Shown piece by piece: positions 33,717 to 44,100 of a DNA stretch of 64,000 bases. The stretch lies in the NCBI GenBank assembly GCA_937967505.1, contig CALCJM010000066.1:1-64000 (forward strand), in the 5' to 3' direction. How positions within the stretch are numbered: the stretch's first letter is position 1; the number at the start of each line of letters is the position of its first letter. A model generated the notes under the pieces. That model was not told the DNA's origin and made no database searches. It saw only the letters and a list, made by a program, of their open reading frames with translations. The stretch is from an uncultured Pirellulaceae bacterium. GTDB taxonomy: Bacteria > Planctomycetota > Planctomycetia > Pirellulales > Pirellulaceae. The translations under genes were made by a program, and so were the position numbers.

Positions 33717-34847
33717 ATGAATACCGAACTACTGACGAAAATCAAAACGCCTGTACCGTTCCTGGATCTTGCGGCCCAGGACGGGGGGCTGAGAGACGAA
33801 GTGCTGTTGGCCTTCGAAAACATTACCGACAGCAGTCATTATGTGTTGGGACCCTATGTCGAATCCTTCGAACGCGCGTTCGCAGAAGCCGTCGGAACAC
33901 GGCATTGCATTGGTGTCAATTCCGGTACGTCGGCACTGCATCTGGCGCTGATTGCGGCGGGTGTGTCCGATGGCGACGAAGTAATCACTGTCCCGATGAC
34001 ATTCGTAGCGACGGCCTGGGCAATCCGGTACGTCAACGCCCGTCCGGTGTTCGTTGACATTGATCCGGAGACTTACACGATGGATGTGGACCAGATCGAA
34101 TCGAGGATCACGCCGCGTACCAAAGCTATTTTGCCGGTGCATCTGTACGGCCAGTCGGCCGATATGACGGCAATCATGGAAATCGCAGACCGCCACGGAC
34201 TGACGGTCGTCGAGGATGCGGCTCAGGCTCACGGAGCCATGTTTGACGGGAAACCGGTTGGGTCTTTCGGCCAGTCCGCCTGTTTCAGCTTCTATCCAGG
34301 AAAAAATCTGGGCGCGTATGGGGAAGCCGGTGCGGTGGTTACCAACAACGACGCAGTTGCCGGTCGCATCCGGGCGTTGCGTAACCATGCTCAAAATCAA
34401 CGATACCACCATCAGGAACTCGGATTCAATTACCGGATGGACGCGTTTCAGGGCGCTGTGCTGGGAATCAAACTGCGGCGTCTGGGAGTATGGACCAAAC
34501 AGCGGCAGAGGTTGGCCGACAGTTACCAGATGTTCCTTGAGGATTTACCGATCGTGCTCCCGCAGCAAGGCGACCGGCGAAGTCACGTGTGGCATGTTTA
34601 CGTGGCACTCCACCCAGAGCGTGATCAGATACGTGAGGCGCTGCAGCGCCAAGGTATTCAGACGGGGTTGCACTACCCGGTGCCGTTGCATTTGTTGGAG
34701 GCATTCAGGGAACTGGGCTACCGGGAGGGAGATTTTCCGGTGGCCGAACGCGTGGGGAACGAATGTTTCTCTCTGCCAATGTTTCCCAATCTGTCACGCG
34801 GCCATCTAAATGATATTGCCGAAGCATTGACGGCCTGGTTTGAGTAA
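33717..34847 (+). CDS. DegT/DnrJ/EryC1/StrS sugar aminotransferase (WbpE-like)
   Basis: PLP-dependent aminotransferase of 376 residues that aminates a keto nucleotide sugar. Family features are FLDLAAQ, SGTSALHLALIAAGV, EDAAQAHGA (PLP-binding Asp/Gln) and CFSFYPGKNLGAYGEAGAVV with the Schiff-base lysine in PGK. ATG 33717 follows the previous stop by one base and has AAGGAC 6 bases upstream. Together with the two genes before it, it likely builds a 2,3-diacylamino sugar. Confidence 0.92.
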   Translation: MNTELLTKIKTPVPFLDLAAQDGGLRDEVLLAFENITDSSHYVLGPYVESFERAFAEAVGTRHCIGVNSGTSALHLALIAAGVSDGDEVITVPMTFVATAWAIRYVNARPVFVDIDPETYTMDVDQIESRITPRTKAILPVHLYGQSADMTAIMEIADRHGLTVVEDAAQAHGAMFDGKPVGSFGQSACFSFYPGKNLGAYGEAGAVVTNNDAVAGRIRALRNHAQNQRYHHQELGFNYRMDAFQGAVLGIKLRRLGVWTKQRQRLADSYQMFLEDLPIVLPQQGDRRSHVWHVYVALHPERDQIREALQRQGIQTGLHYPVPLHLLEAFRELGYREGDFPVAERVGNECFSLPMFPNLSRGHLNDIAEALTAWFE

Positions 34848-34944
34848 CCGGCAATCGCACGTTGGCGTACGGCTGTGTTCCATCGTCTGCCATTTTTCAA
34901 TCAAGTAATAGATTTTTTTAAACTGGAAATTCAGGAATTTTAAT

Positions 34945-35922
34945 ATGAGTAGTTCCTTAAAGGGCGCAACGGTACTGGTCACCGGGGGTGCGGGGTTAGT
35001 GGGATCGCATATCGTGGACCAGTTGATCGACCAAGGCGCCGCCGAAATACGTGTGCTGGATAATCTGGTGCGGGGGTGCCGGGAGAACCTTGCCGACGCC
35101 AACGCCCGGTTTCCCGTCCAATTCATCGAAGGAGATGTACGTGACGCCGACACGGTTCGCAGATCGGTTGCGGGGTGTGATTATGTTTTCCATCAGGCTG
35201 CAATTCGCATTACGTTGTGTGCTGAACGTCCGCGTGAATGCATGGATGTATTAGTGGGCGGCACGCTGAACGTGTTCGAAGCCGCAGTGGAGGAACGCGT
35301 GAAAAAAGTCGTTTACGCCTCGTCGGCATCGGTCTATGGAGCGGCCGACCGGTTTCCGACCATGGAGAATCATCATTCGTATAACAATCGCACGATCTAC
35401 GGTGCGGCCAAAGCGATGAACGAGGCGATCGCGCGAAGCTATAACGAAATGTATGGCCTGCCGTCAGTGGGGCTGCGGTATTTCAATGTTTATGGACCGC
35501 GCATGGACGTGACGGGCGTCTATACCGAAGTCTTTGTCAGATGGTTGGAGGCCGCTGAAAGGGACCAACCTCCAACGATCCACGGAGATGGTTCGGCGAC
35601 CATGGATTTTGTGTTCATTGAGGATATCGCACGTGCCAATATTTTGGCAATGAAATCTGACCGGGTAGATGACGTGTACAACGTGGCGATGGGAAAGGAA
35701 ACTTCCTTGCTGGAGTTATGGACGGCCATTGCAAAAGTCGCCAATGCAGAACATTTGGAGGTAAAGTTCGCACCACCGCGCGCCGTCAACGCCGTGGCAC
35801 GACGGCTGGCGGATGTGCGAAAGGCACACGAGGAGATTGGTTTTAAAGCAGTGACACCGCTGGAGGAGGGGCTCAAACGGCTGGCGGAGTGGCGGCAAGA
35901 TGCGTTGTCAGTATTGCATTAA
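34945..35922 (+). CDS. NAD-dependent sugar epimerase/dehydratase (extended SDR)
   Basis: Extended short-chain dehydrogenase of 325 residues acting on nucleotide sugars, nearest in appearance to UDP-sugar 4-epimerases. The Rossmann motif is VTGGAGLVGSHIVDQL, and the catalytic Ser/Tyr/Lys are in YASSASVYG and IYGAAKAMNE (YXXXK). RYFNVYGPRMD and GDGSATMDFVFIEDIARA bind the sugar nucleotide. The TAA stop lies at the edge of a family A repeat (from 35919), so the repeat may supply it. The exact substrate is not evident. Confidence 0.88.
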   Translation: MSSSLKGATVLVTGGAGLVGSHIVDQLIDQGAAEIRVLDNLVRGCRENLADANARFPVQFIEGDVRDADTVRRSVAGCDYVFHQAAIRITLCAERPRECMDVLVGGTLNVFEAAVEERVKKVVYASSASVYGAADRFPTMENHHSYNNRTIYGAAKAMNEAIARSYNEMYGLPSVGLRYFNVYGPRMDVTGVYTEVFVRWLEAAERDQPPTIHGDGSATMDFVFIEDIARANILAMKSDRVDDVYNVAMGKETSLLELWTAIAKVANAEHLEVKFAPPRAVNAVARRLADVRKAHEEIGFKAVTPLEEGLKRLAEWRQDALSVLH

Positions 35923-36005
35923 GGCGATTGAAAGTTGAGAGCTTACCGTTGGCGATGCTGCCAGCTTCGCCAGCGGATGGTAAATTTCTGACTGCCAGTC
36001 GCCTC
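35919..36005 (-). repeat. Family A palindromic repeat, copy 6 (reverse, shortened)
   Basis: Reverse orientation relative to copies 1-5: AAGGCGATTGAAAGTTGAG at the left and CTGACTGCCAGTCGCCTC at the right, with a shorter centre. It includes the stop codon of the epimerase gene. Confidence 0.8.
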
Positions 36006-36059
36006 AATACGCCGTGAGTGCTTTATCCACAGAGAAAATTGTTCAGGATTTGACCTTCT

Positions 36060-37244
36060 ATGATCCCTATTACTAAACCTGCGCTCGATGAGGAAGAAGT
36101 GCTGGCCGCCAGCGAGACGATTCTCTCCGGCTGGGTCACTCAGGGGCCCAGAGTGGCTCAGTTCGAACGCGCGTTTGCCGATTACGCAGGCGCGCGATAT
36201 GCGTGTGCGGTTTCCAATTGCACCGCAGCATTACAGCTGGCGTTGCATGCGATTGGGGTAGGCCCCGGCGACGAAGTCATCACCGTCAGCCACTCGTTCA
36301 TCGCGACCGCCAATGCCATCGTCCACTGCGGCGCAACACCGATTTTCATTGATATCGAACCAGCGACCTACAACATGAACCCGACATTGCTGGAGGCCGC
36401 TATCACTGGTCGTACGAAGGCGATTTTGCCGGTTCACCAAATTGGTCTGCCGGCAGACCTGAAAGTGATTCTTGAAATTGCCCGCCGGTATTCGTTACCC
36501 GTGATAGAAGACGCCGCCTGTGCGATTGGAAGTCAGGTCAGGATCGACGGAAAATGGGAGATGATTGGGCAGCCGCAAGGCGCGGTCGCCTGTTTTTCAT
36601 TTCATCCTCGAAAGGTAATCACCACTGGTGAAGGAGGGATGATTACGACCAACGATCCGGAACTGGATCGCCAGTTTCGATTGTTGCGTCAACATGCGAT
36701 GAGCGTTTCGGACACCAAACGGCACTCGTCGAAGCATGTTGTGTTCGAATCTTACCTCCAACCAGCGTTCAACTGTCGAATGACTGACATTCAGGCCGCC
36801 ATTGGCAGCGTCCAACTGGGAAAGCTGCCCGCAAAGTTGGCATGCAGGCGGACGCTGGCCGAACGTTACGACAACGCCTTTGCAGAGATTTCCGGACTGG
36901 AGACACCGCAGATACCTGAATGGGCCAGACCAAACTACCAGTCCTATGCACTGCGCGTGACGGACGATTTTTCTGTCAGCCGCGACCAACTGATGCAGCA
37001 GTTACTGGACAGGGGGATCAGCACCCGACGTGGAATCATGAACGCCCACCAGGAGCCAGCCTATCGGAACTTGCATTGTGGAGCGCTGCCCGAGTCCGAA
37101 TTGGCGCGAGACAGTGTGGTGTTGTTGCCGCTTTACGAAACGTTAACTTGCGAACAGCAAGATCAGGTGATTGCCGCTGTTGTTGAATCTGCCGGCGCAC
37201 CAGTATGCCTTGCCGCGGCAACGAAAAATGTGGTCAGTCACTGA
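36060..37244 (+). CDS. DegT/DnrJ/EryC1/StrS sugar aminotransferase (second)
   Basis: PLP-dependent aminotransferase of 394 residues. Features are IPITKPALDEEEV at the start, SNCTAALQLALHAIGVGPGDEVI, EDAACAIGS and CFSFHPRKVITTGEGGMI with the PLP lysine in PRK. It differs from the enzyme at 33717, which has PGK and the EDAAQAHGA form, so it probably aminates a different position or sugar. The next gene encodes a NeuD-type acyltransferase, so this pair may make a 4-acylamino sugar in the manner of PglE/PglD, although no 4,6-dehydratase is present. Confidence 0.92.
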   Translation: MIPITKPALDEEEVLAASETILSGWVTQGPRVAQFERAFADYAGARYACAVSNCTAALQLALHAIGVGPGDEVITVSHSFIATANAIVHCGATPIFIDIEPATYNMNPTLLEAAITGRTKAILPVHQIGLPADLKVILEIARRYSLPVIEDAACAIGSQVRIDGKWEMIGQPQGAVACFSFHPRKVITTGEGGMITTNDPELDRQFRLLRQHAMSVSDTKRHSSKHVVFESYLQPAFNCRMTDIQAAIGSVQLGKLPAKLACRRTLAERYDNAFAEISGLETPQIPEWARPNYQSYALRVTDDFSVSRDQLMQQLLDRGISTRRGIMNAHQEPAYRNLHCGALPESELARDSVVLLPLYETLTCEQQDQVIAAVVESAGAPVCLAAATKNVVSH

Positions 37245-37269
37245 TGTGTGGTTCACGCTGAAAAAGGTT

Positions 37270-37391
37270 TTTAGGCGACTGGTAGTCAGGGATTTACCAT
37301 CCGTTAGCGACGCTGCCAGCGTCAGAGCGAAGCTGGCAGCATCGCCAACGGTAAGCTTTCAACTGCCAATCGCCCTAATGCCAATCGCCTT
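37270..37391 (+). repeat. Family A palindromic repeat, copy 7
   Basis: TTAGGCGACTGGTAGTCAGG at the left; the right end is doubled (CCAATCGCCCTAA, then CCAATCGCCTTA), as in copy 1. It begins 25 bases after the second aminotransferase stop. Confidence 0.88.
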
Positions 37392-37444
37392 ACGTGCTTT
37401 GATAAACGGTTCGGTCCTGAGTCTCATGCCCCGGTTGGAAGCTT

Positions 37445-38104
37445 ATGAAACCACTTCTCATTCTGGGTGCCTGCGGCAACGCGTGGGATGTGATTGACAT
37501 CGTGCGGGCGCTCAACCACATCCGGCCGACGTGGGAGTTGATTGGTTTCTTAGACGACAGGGTTCCGGTTGGCCAACGCGTGATGGGGTTGGAGATACGT
37601 GGGGCAACCGATGAATGCCGCCGTTTTCCGGACGCTCATTTTATTAACTGTATTGGCAGTGAAACAACGGCAGGTCTTCGCCGGCAGATCCTGTCCGGGT
37701 TGCAGGTTCGCGCAACGCGATTTGCCACACTGGTTCATCCCCTAGCGAACGTTTCGCCTGCGGCGCGGATGGGTTTCGGGGTGTATGTGAGTTTCGGCGG
37801 TTGTATTGGTGGCGATGTCAAGATTGGCAACCACGTCTCTATTGCACCGGGGGTGATTGTCGGGCACGACAGTCAAATTGATTCGTATGCGGTGATAGCG
37901 CCCGGAGCGGTAGTCAGCGGAAATGTTTCCGTTGGCGAGAGTTGCTATTTGGGAGCACGAAGCGTGGTGCGGCAGCGAATAAAAATTGGTTCTGGAGCGC
38001 TGGTGGGCATGGGAGCCGTAGTGACGCGCGACGTACAACGGGGAACCACCGTCGCCGGGGTACCGGCTCGCGCGATGGCATCGAAGGTGTTGGTGCGGGA
38101 TTGA
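37445..38104 (+). CDS. NeuD/PglD-type sugar O/N-acyltransferase
   Basis: Two-domain acyltransferase of 219 residues. The N-terminal Rossmann-like part (LLILGACGNAWDVIDIV, GFLDDRVPVG) binds the UDP sugar. The C-terminal left-handed beta-helix has hexads from NVSPAARMGFGVYVSFGGCI to SGALVGMGAVVTRDVQ. The catalytic histidine is in VGHDSQIDSYA. Placed after an aminotransferase, it likely acetylates the newly formed amine. Confidence 0.9.
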   Translation: MKPLLILGACGNAWDVIDIVRALNHIRPTWELIGFLDDRVPVGQRVMGLEIRGATDECRRFPDAHFINCIGSETTAGLRRQILSGLQVRATRFATLVHPLANVSPAARMGFGVYVSFGGCIGGDVKIGNHVSIAPGVIVGHDSQIDSYAVIAPGAVVSGNVSVGESCYLGARSVVRQRIKIGSGALVGMGAVVTRDVQRGTTVAGVPARAMASKVLVRD

Positions 38105-38149
38105 GCCGGGGTTCTTTGGAATCTTTTTACTTTTCACAGGATAAAAGAG

Positions 38150-41100
38150 ATGAACAAGATCAACCAGAAAAAACGTAAATTGGGCAACCTGAGACAGTCA
38201 CGAATTCGACCCAAGCAACGTCCGGGTTTTGAATTGCTGGAAGTCCGTCATCTGCTGGCTGCCAATGCAATCGTGACAGAGAACCTGTTGCCGGGCAGTC
38301 CCGCCAGCGAATGGGATATTGTTGGTAACGGCGATCTTTCCATTCAGGGGTACGCAACCGACATCAGTGTTGATCAGGGTGGGACCGTCGAATTCAAAAT
38401 CGACAGCCAGGATCTTGCGCCTTATCGGGTGGACATCTACCGGATTGGCTACTACGGCGGTGACGGTGCGCGTAAAGTCGATACGATTCCTGCAGCACAG
38501 ACGCTGGCGCTTGCGCAGCCAGCTGCGATCGTTGATCCCGCCACCGGCGTGGTTGACGCGGGTAACTGGTTGGTTACCGCATCGTGGGACGTGCCAGCGT
38601 CGGCCACATCGGGAGTCTACATTGCCCGGGCCACACGTGCGGACACAGGCGGTGCCAGCCACATTATTTTTGTGGTGCGGGATGACGATGGTGAATCAGA
38701 TTTGCTGTTCCAGACAGCCGACACAACCTGGCAAGCATACAACCGGTGGGGCGGGAACAGTTTGTACGTCGGACCTTATAACGGGCGCGCCTATGGTGTC
38801 AGCTACAACCGACCGTTTGACACGCGCGGGGTGACCGCGAAAGACTGGTTCTTCAGTTCGGAGTACGCAACGGTGCGGTTTCTGGAGAAAAATGGCTATG
38901 ATGTCAGCTATACGACTGGTGTGGACAGCCATCGATTCGGTGATGAAATTCTTGAACATAAAGCGTTTCTTTCGGTGGGGCACGACGAGTACTGGTCGGC
39001 GACGCAACGGGCCAATGTTGAAGCGGCGCGCGATGCGGGGGTAAGCTTGGCCTTCTTCAGTGGGAACGAGGTCTACTGGAAAACACGTTGGGAGGACAGC
39101 ATCGACGGCAATGGCACGCCGCTGCGGACGTTGATTTCGTACAAAGAGACTTGGGACAATGCCAAGATCGATCCCGAGCCCGGCACTTGGACCGGAACCT
39201 GGAGAGACGACCGATTTAGTCCTCCTGCTGATGGAGGAAACCCCGAAAACGCTTTGACAGGGCAGATCTTTACGGTCAATCGCGGACCCGGTGGCGACAC
39301 CGGTACGCCGTTTACGGTGGATGATCGTTTTGCGGACCTGCGGTTCTGGCGGGACACCCGTGTGGCTGAATTACAGCCGGGAGAAACAACGGATGTGGGT
39401 GATTATGTTTTGGGTTACGAGTGGGACGAGGACTTGGACAACGGGTTCCGCCCTGCGGGCCTGTTTCGCATGTCGTCAACCACACAGAACGTCCCCCAAA
39501 AGATTGATCAATACGGTGGACGACAGACCACGTCCGGTGTGGCCACTCACAGCCTAACCATGTACCGCGCCCAAAGCGGTGCGTTGGTTTTTGGAGCGGG
39601 CACCATCAATTGGGGCTGGGGGCTGGATGGTACTCACGATGTGCTGATCTCCACGCCAGACCCGGCCATTCAACAGGCTACGGTGAACCTGTTCGCCGAC
39701 ATGGGCGTTCAGCCGGCAACCCTCCAACAGGGTTTGGTACAGGCCACAATTTCCACTGATGTGACGGCACCGTTATCGGTAATCAGTGCGGTCTCCGGGG
39801 GCGCTGTGGTTACCGGAGGTGTGCCAGTCACGATCACTGGCACGGCGTCGGACGTTGGTGGTGCGGTGGGTGGTGTCGAAGTTTCAACCGACGGAGGCCG
39901 TAGTTGGCGACGCGCTGACGGGGAGGACAACTGGAGCTATACCTGGGTGCCGGCGGCGGCCGGCCCCGCAACGATCATCAGCCGTGCGGTCGATGATTCA
40001 GCCAACCTGGAAATTCCCACATCATCAGTCAGCGTCACCGTCGAACTTGCACCCACCAGCAACGTCGGGTTAGTCGCGGCCTGGGATTTCAATGAGGGCA
40101 GTGGAACGACCTTGATCGACCGGTCGGGCACCGGCAATAACGGAACAGTTGTGGGGGCGACCTACACGGCAGGAGTTAGTGAAACGGGATTGTTTTTTGA
40201 CGGAACGGACGATTTTGTATCGGTTGCCGACGACGATTCGCTGGATCTGGACAACGGTTTGACCGTCGAGGCGTGGGTTCAGCCCGCGGACATTGACGGA
40301 TGGACATCGGTCGTCTTCAAAGAAGCCGCAGGAGGGCTTTCCTACGCGCTTTATGCCAGCGACAACACGAATAACCCGCCAGCAGGTTATGTGCGGGTGG
40401 CGGCTGGCGACCCGGCCGCACGAGGCGCGGGCGCGTTGGAGTTGTTGCAGTGGAACCATCTGGCGATGACGCACGATGGATTCTTCGTGCGGTTATACGT
40501 TAATGGTGCACTGGTCAGTCAGACTGCGGCGACAGGTAATGTCTCCAGTAGTGACCTACCGCTGGCGATTGGCGGAAATAGCGTGTTTGCTAACGAGTAC
40601 TTTCATGGTTTGGTCGATGAGGTCAGAATCTACAACCGCGCGCTGGGGCAAGCGGAAATTTTTTACAACATGAGTACGCCAGTGGGAGGTGTGACTGACA
40701 GCGCGGTGCCGACAGGTGCAATCCTGTCGCCGTCAAACGATCAGTCGGTCTCAGGCAATATGACTGTCAGTGTCGCAGCAAACGACAATGTGGGGGTCGG
40801 TAGTGTGACGCTGTTTGTTGACGGGCAGTGGATCGTTGATGATTTCGCCGCTCCCTATCAAATCACGATTGATACTGCGCCTTTGCCTGATGGCAACCAT
40901 ACACTAACAGGAATTGTCAGGGATGTTGCGGGCAATGCGACCGCTCTCTCACCCGTGTCGTTCTTGGTGGCCAACAACAGCGACAATCTGCCTCCTGAGG
41001 TTGATCTGCGGTTTCCAACGGGCGCTCGACCTGTTTCGGGAACCACCGTGTTAAACGCGGTGGCCGAAGACAACGTGGGGGTGGCTGGAGTGCAGTTTCG

Positions 41101-44100
41101 CGTCAACGGCGTCGATGTTGGCCCGGAAGATTTGGTGGCTCCGTATCGTGTGCCGTGGAACTCCCAGGTTTTGCCTGATGGCGACTACGAGGTCACCGCC
41201 CTCGCGCGTGATGCCGCCGGGAACATTGCGTCCTCGTCCCGTCTGGTCACCGTCGATAACACCGCGCCCGTGATCGAAACGACTTTCCCTGCTGATGCGG
41301 AATTGGATTTGCCTTTGGAGGTCAGCGTGGTGGTCGATCTTTCGGAAGACATACGAAGTTCAATTGCTGAACTCGAGTTGCGTGACTCGCAGGATCAAGT
41401 AGTGCCCGGCACCGTGGACTATAACGCAGGTGGCTTCCGCCTGACGTGGATTGGAGAACAGGAGTTTTCGCCCGGCGAGGTTTATACTGCCACCCTGCGG
41501 AAGGTGGAAGATATTGCCGGAAACCAGGCAGCGGAACTGACGTGGACTTTCGAAACCAGCAGCACTGTCGTCGATGCAAGCCTGTGGGATGATCAAACTG
41601 TGCCGCAGGTGGCATCGGCAAGTGACCCGGCACCGGTGGAACTGGGCATGCGGTTTCAGACGGTGGTCAACGGTTACATTACGGGGGTCCAATTTTATAA
41701 AGGGAGCGGAAACACCGGCATTCATGTGGGAAATCTGTGGTCCAACGATGGACAGCTGTTGGCATCAGCGAACTTTACCGGTGAAAGTGCAGTTGGATGG
41801 CAAACCGTGACCTTTGACCAACCTGTTCAGGTCAATGCCAACACGAGCTACGTTGTTTCCTATTTTGCACCTAACGGTGGTTATGCTTTTGATTCGGGAT
41901 ACTTTTCTTCCGGTTATACCAGCGGGCCTTTTGTCGTGGTGGCGGAAGGTACTGCCAATCCCAATGGATTGTTTTTCTATGGTCCCAATGGAGGTTTCCC
42001 CGTAGGAAATGGCGGTGGGAGTAACTACTGGGTGGATGTTTTGTTCAGCAACAACCTGGTCGATGAGACTGCACCGGAGGTGGTTGGCAATACGCCGTCG
42101 GTGGACGCCGACAACATTGGGGTGAGCGTCAGCCCGACGGTCACCTTTAGTGAATCGGTAACCGAAGCATCGATTCATTTCGTGTTGCAGGATGACAGCG
42201 GCACGACGGTGCCCGCGACTGTGTCATGGAATAGCGCTGCCCGAACTGCGATGCTGGTTCCGGATGTGCCTTTGGAGACCGATGAAACCTATACGGCAAC
42301 GGTGTCGGGGGCGGTGGACAACGCAGGCAATGAAATGCAACCGTTTTCGTGGGAGTTCACGACCGAAGCCATTGCCGATCAACAGCCACCGGCGATGACC
42401 GCCCGGTCCCCGAGTATTAATGCCACTGGTGTTTCGATCGGTGCTGGTGTGTCCGCAACGTTTAATGAAGTGATCAACGCGTCCACGCTGTCGATCGTAG
42501 TGATACCTGGCGGCGGGCTGCCTGTGTCAGGGACTGTTGACTGGAACCCCGCCAGTTTCACCGCCACATTTACACCCGAGCAGAACCTGTCACTGGATAC
42601 GGTATACACCGTATCGATAAATGCCGAGGACCTCTCCGGTAATGCGACGACTGCTTCGTGGTTGTTTACAACCGAGGCAGTGGTTAGCGCGAGCAGTGTC
42701 TGGGATCTGTCAGTGGTGCCAACGGTAACATCGGCAGCCGACACGGCTTCGGTTGAACTGGGGGTCAAGTTTCGATCGGCCAGTGATGGGTTTGTGAAGG
42801 GGCTCGAGTTCTATAAGGGCGCGCTCAATACCGGCACGCATGTGGGCAGCCTGTGGACTGCCGATGGGCAACGGTTGGCCAATGTGACGTTTACCAACGA
42901 ATCTCAATCGGGATGGCAACGCGCTGATTTTGATGTGCCCGTCCCGGTAACGGCCAACACGACTTACGTCGCGTCCTATTTCGCACCTGATGGTGGTTAT
43001 TCGTTTGATGGAGCCTATTTTGCCGACGGTGATGTGACCAATGGTCCTTTGACAGCATTGGGGCAAGGTACCGACGGAGGGAATGGAGTCTATCGATATG
43101 GAAATGGTGGTCTGTTCCCCAATCAGTCCTTCAACGCATCCAATTATTGGGTTGACGTTGTGTTTGCATCAGACATCGATGATGAATTCCCGCCGACAGT
43201 GATCACTCGGTCTCCTGAAGTTGATGCCGTCGCCGTGGCAACCAGCGATACCATTGAGGCCACTTTTAATGAAGTGGTGGTTGAAAGTACGATCAGTTTG
43301 ATCTTGGTCGATGACAATAATGTGCCGGTCCCGGCCAGTGTAAGCTACAGCGCTTCCACCGGCACTGTCACTTTGACCCCCAATAGTGCGCTTGCCCACA
43401 ACGCCACGTATACCGCGACAGTCAGTGGTGCCGAGGATAGTGTGGGGAACGTGATGGTGCCTGTATCATGGTCATTTACCACTACCCCCGGGGTGTCAAC
43501 GGCCAGTTCGATTTGGGATTTGCAAGCCACACCTGCGGTTGCGTCGGCCAACGATCCGTCTGCGGTGGAATTGGGTGTGAAGTTCCGTGCAGTGGTCGAA
43601 GGGAGCGTGACGGCGTTGCGTTTCTATAAGGGAGCACTTAACACGGGTACACATGTTGGGCGTCTGTGGTCCGTCGATGGAACGCCGTTGGCAACCGCGA
43701 CCTATACCAACGAGTCTGCAACCGGCTGGCAGGAGGTTGAACTTTCCAGTCCCGTCCAATTGGTCGTCGGAGTGACGTACGTGGTGTCGTATTACGCACC
43801 CAATGGCGGTTACGCCTTTGATGGCGGGTATTTCCATTCCGGTAGCGTGACCAATGGAGCGTTGACTGCACTTGGGCAGGGCGTGGATGGCGGCAATGGT
43901 GTCTACCGGTATGGAGTTGGCGGAGGATTCCCGAATTCAAGCTTCAATGCTTCCAATTACTGGGTGGATGTGGTCTTTGAACAGGGACAAGAATCAGCTG
44001 CGTTGCAGGCGGTACAGATTCCCCTGCTGGTGTCGCTGGCATCTGCGTCTGATCGGTCGCCAAATTTGGTGGCGGATAAAACGCAAGTCAAGACGCGCGA

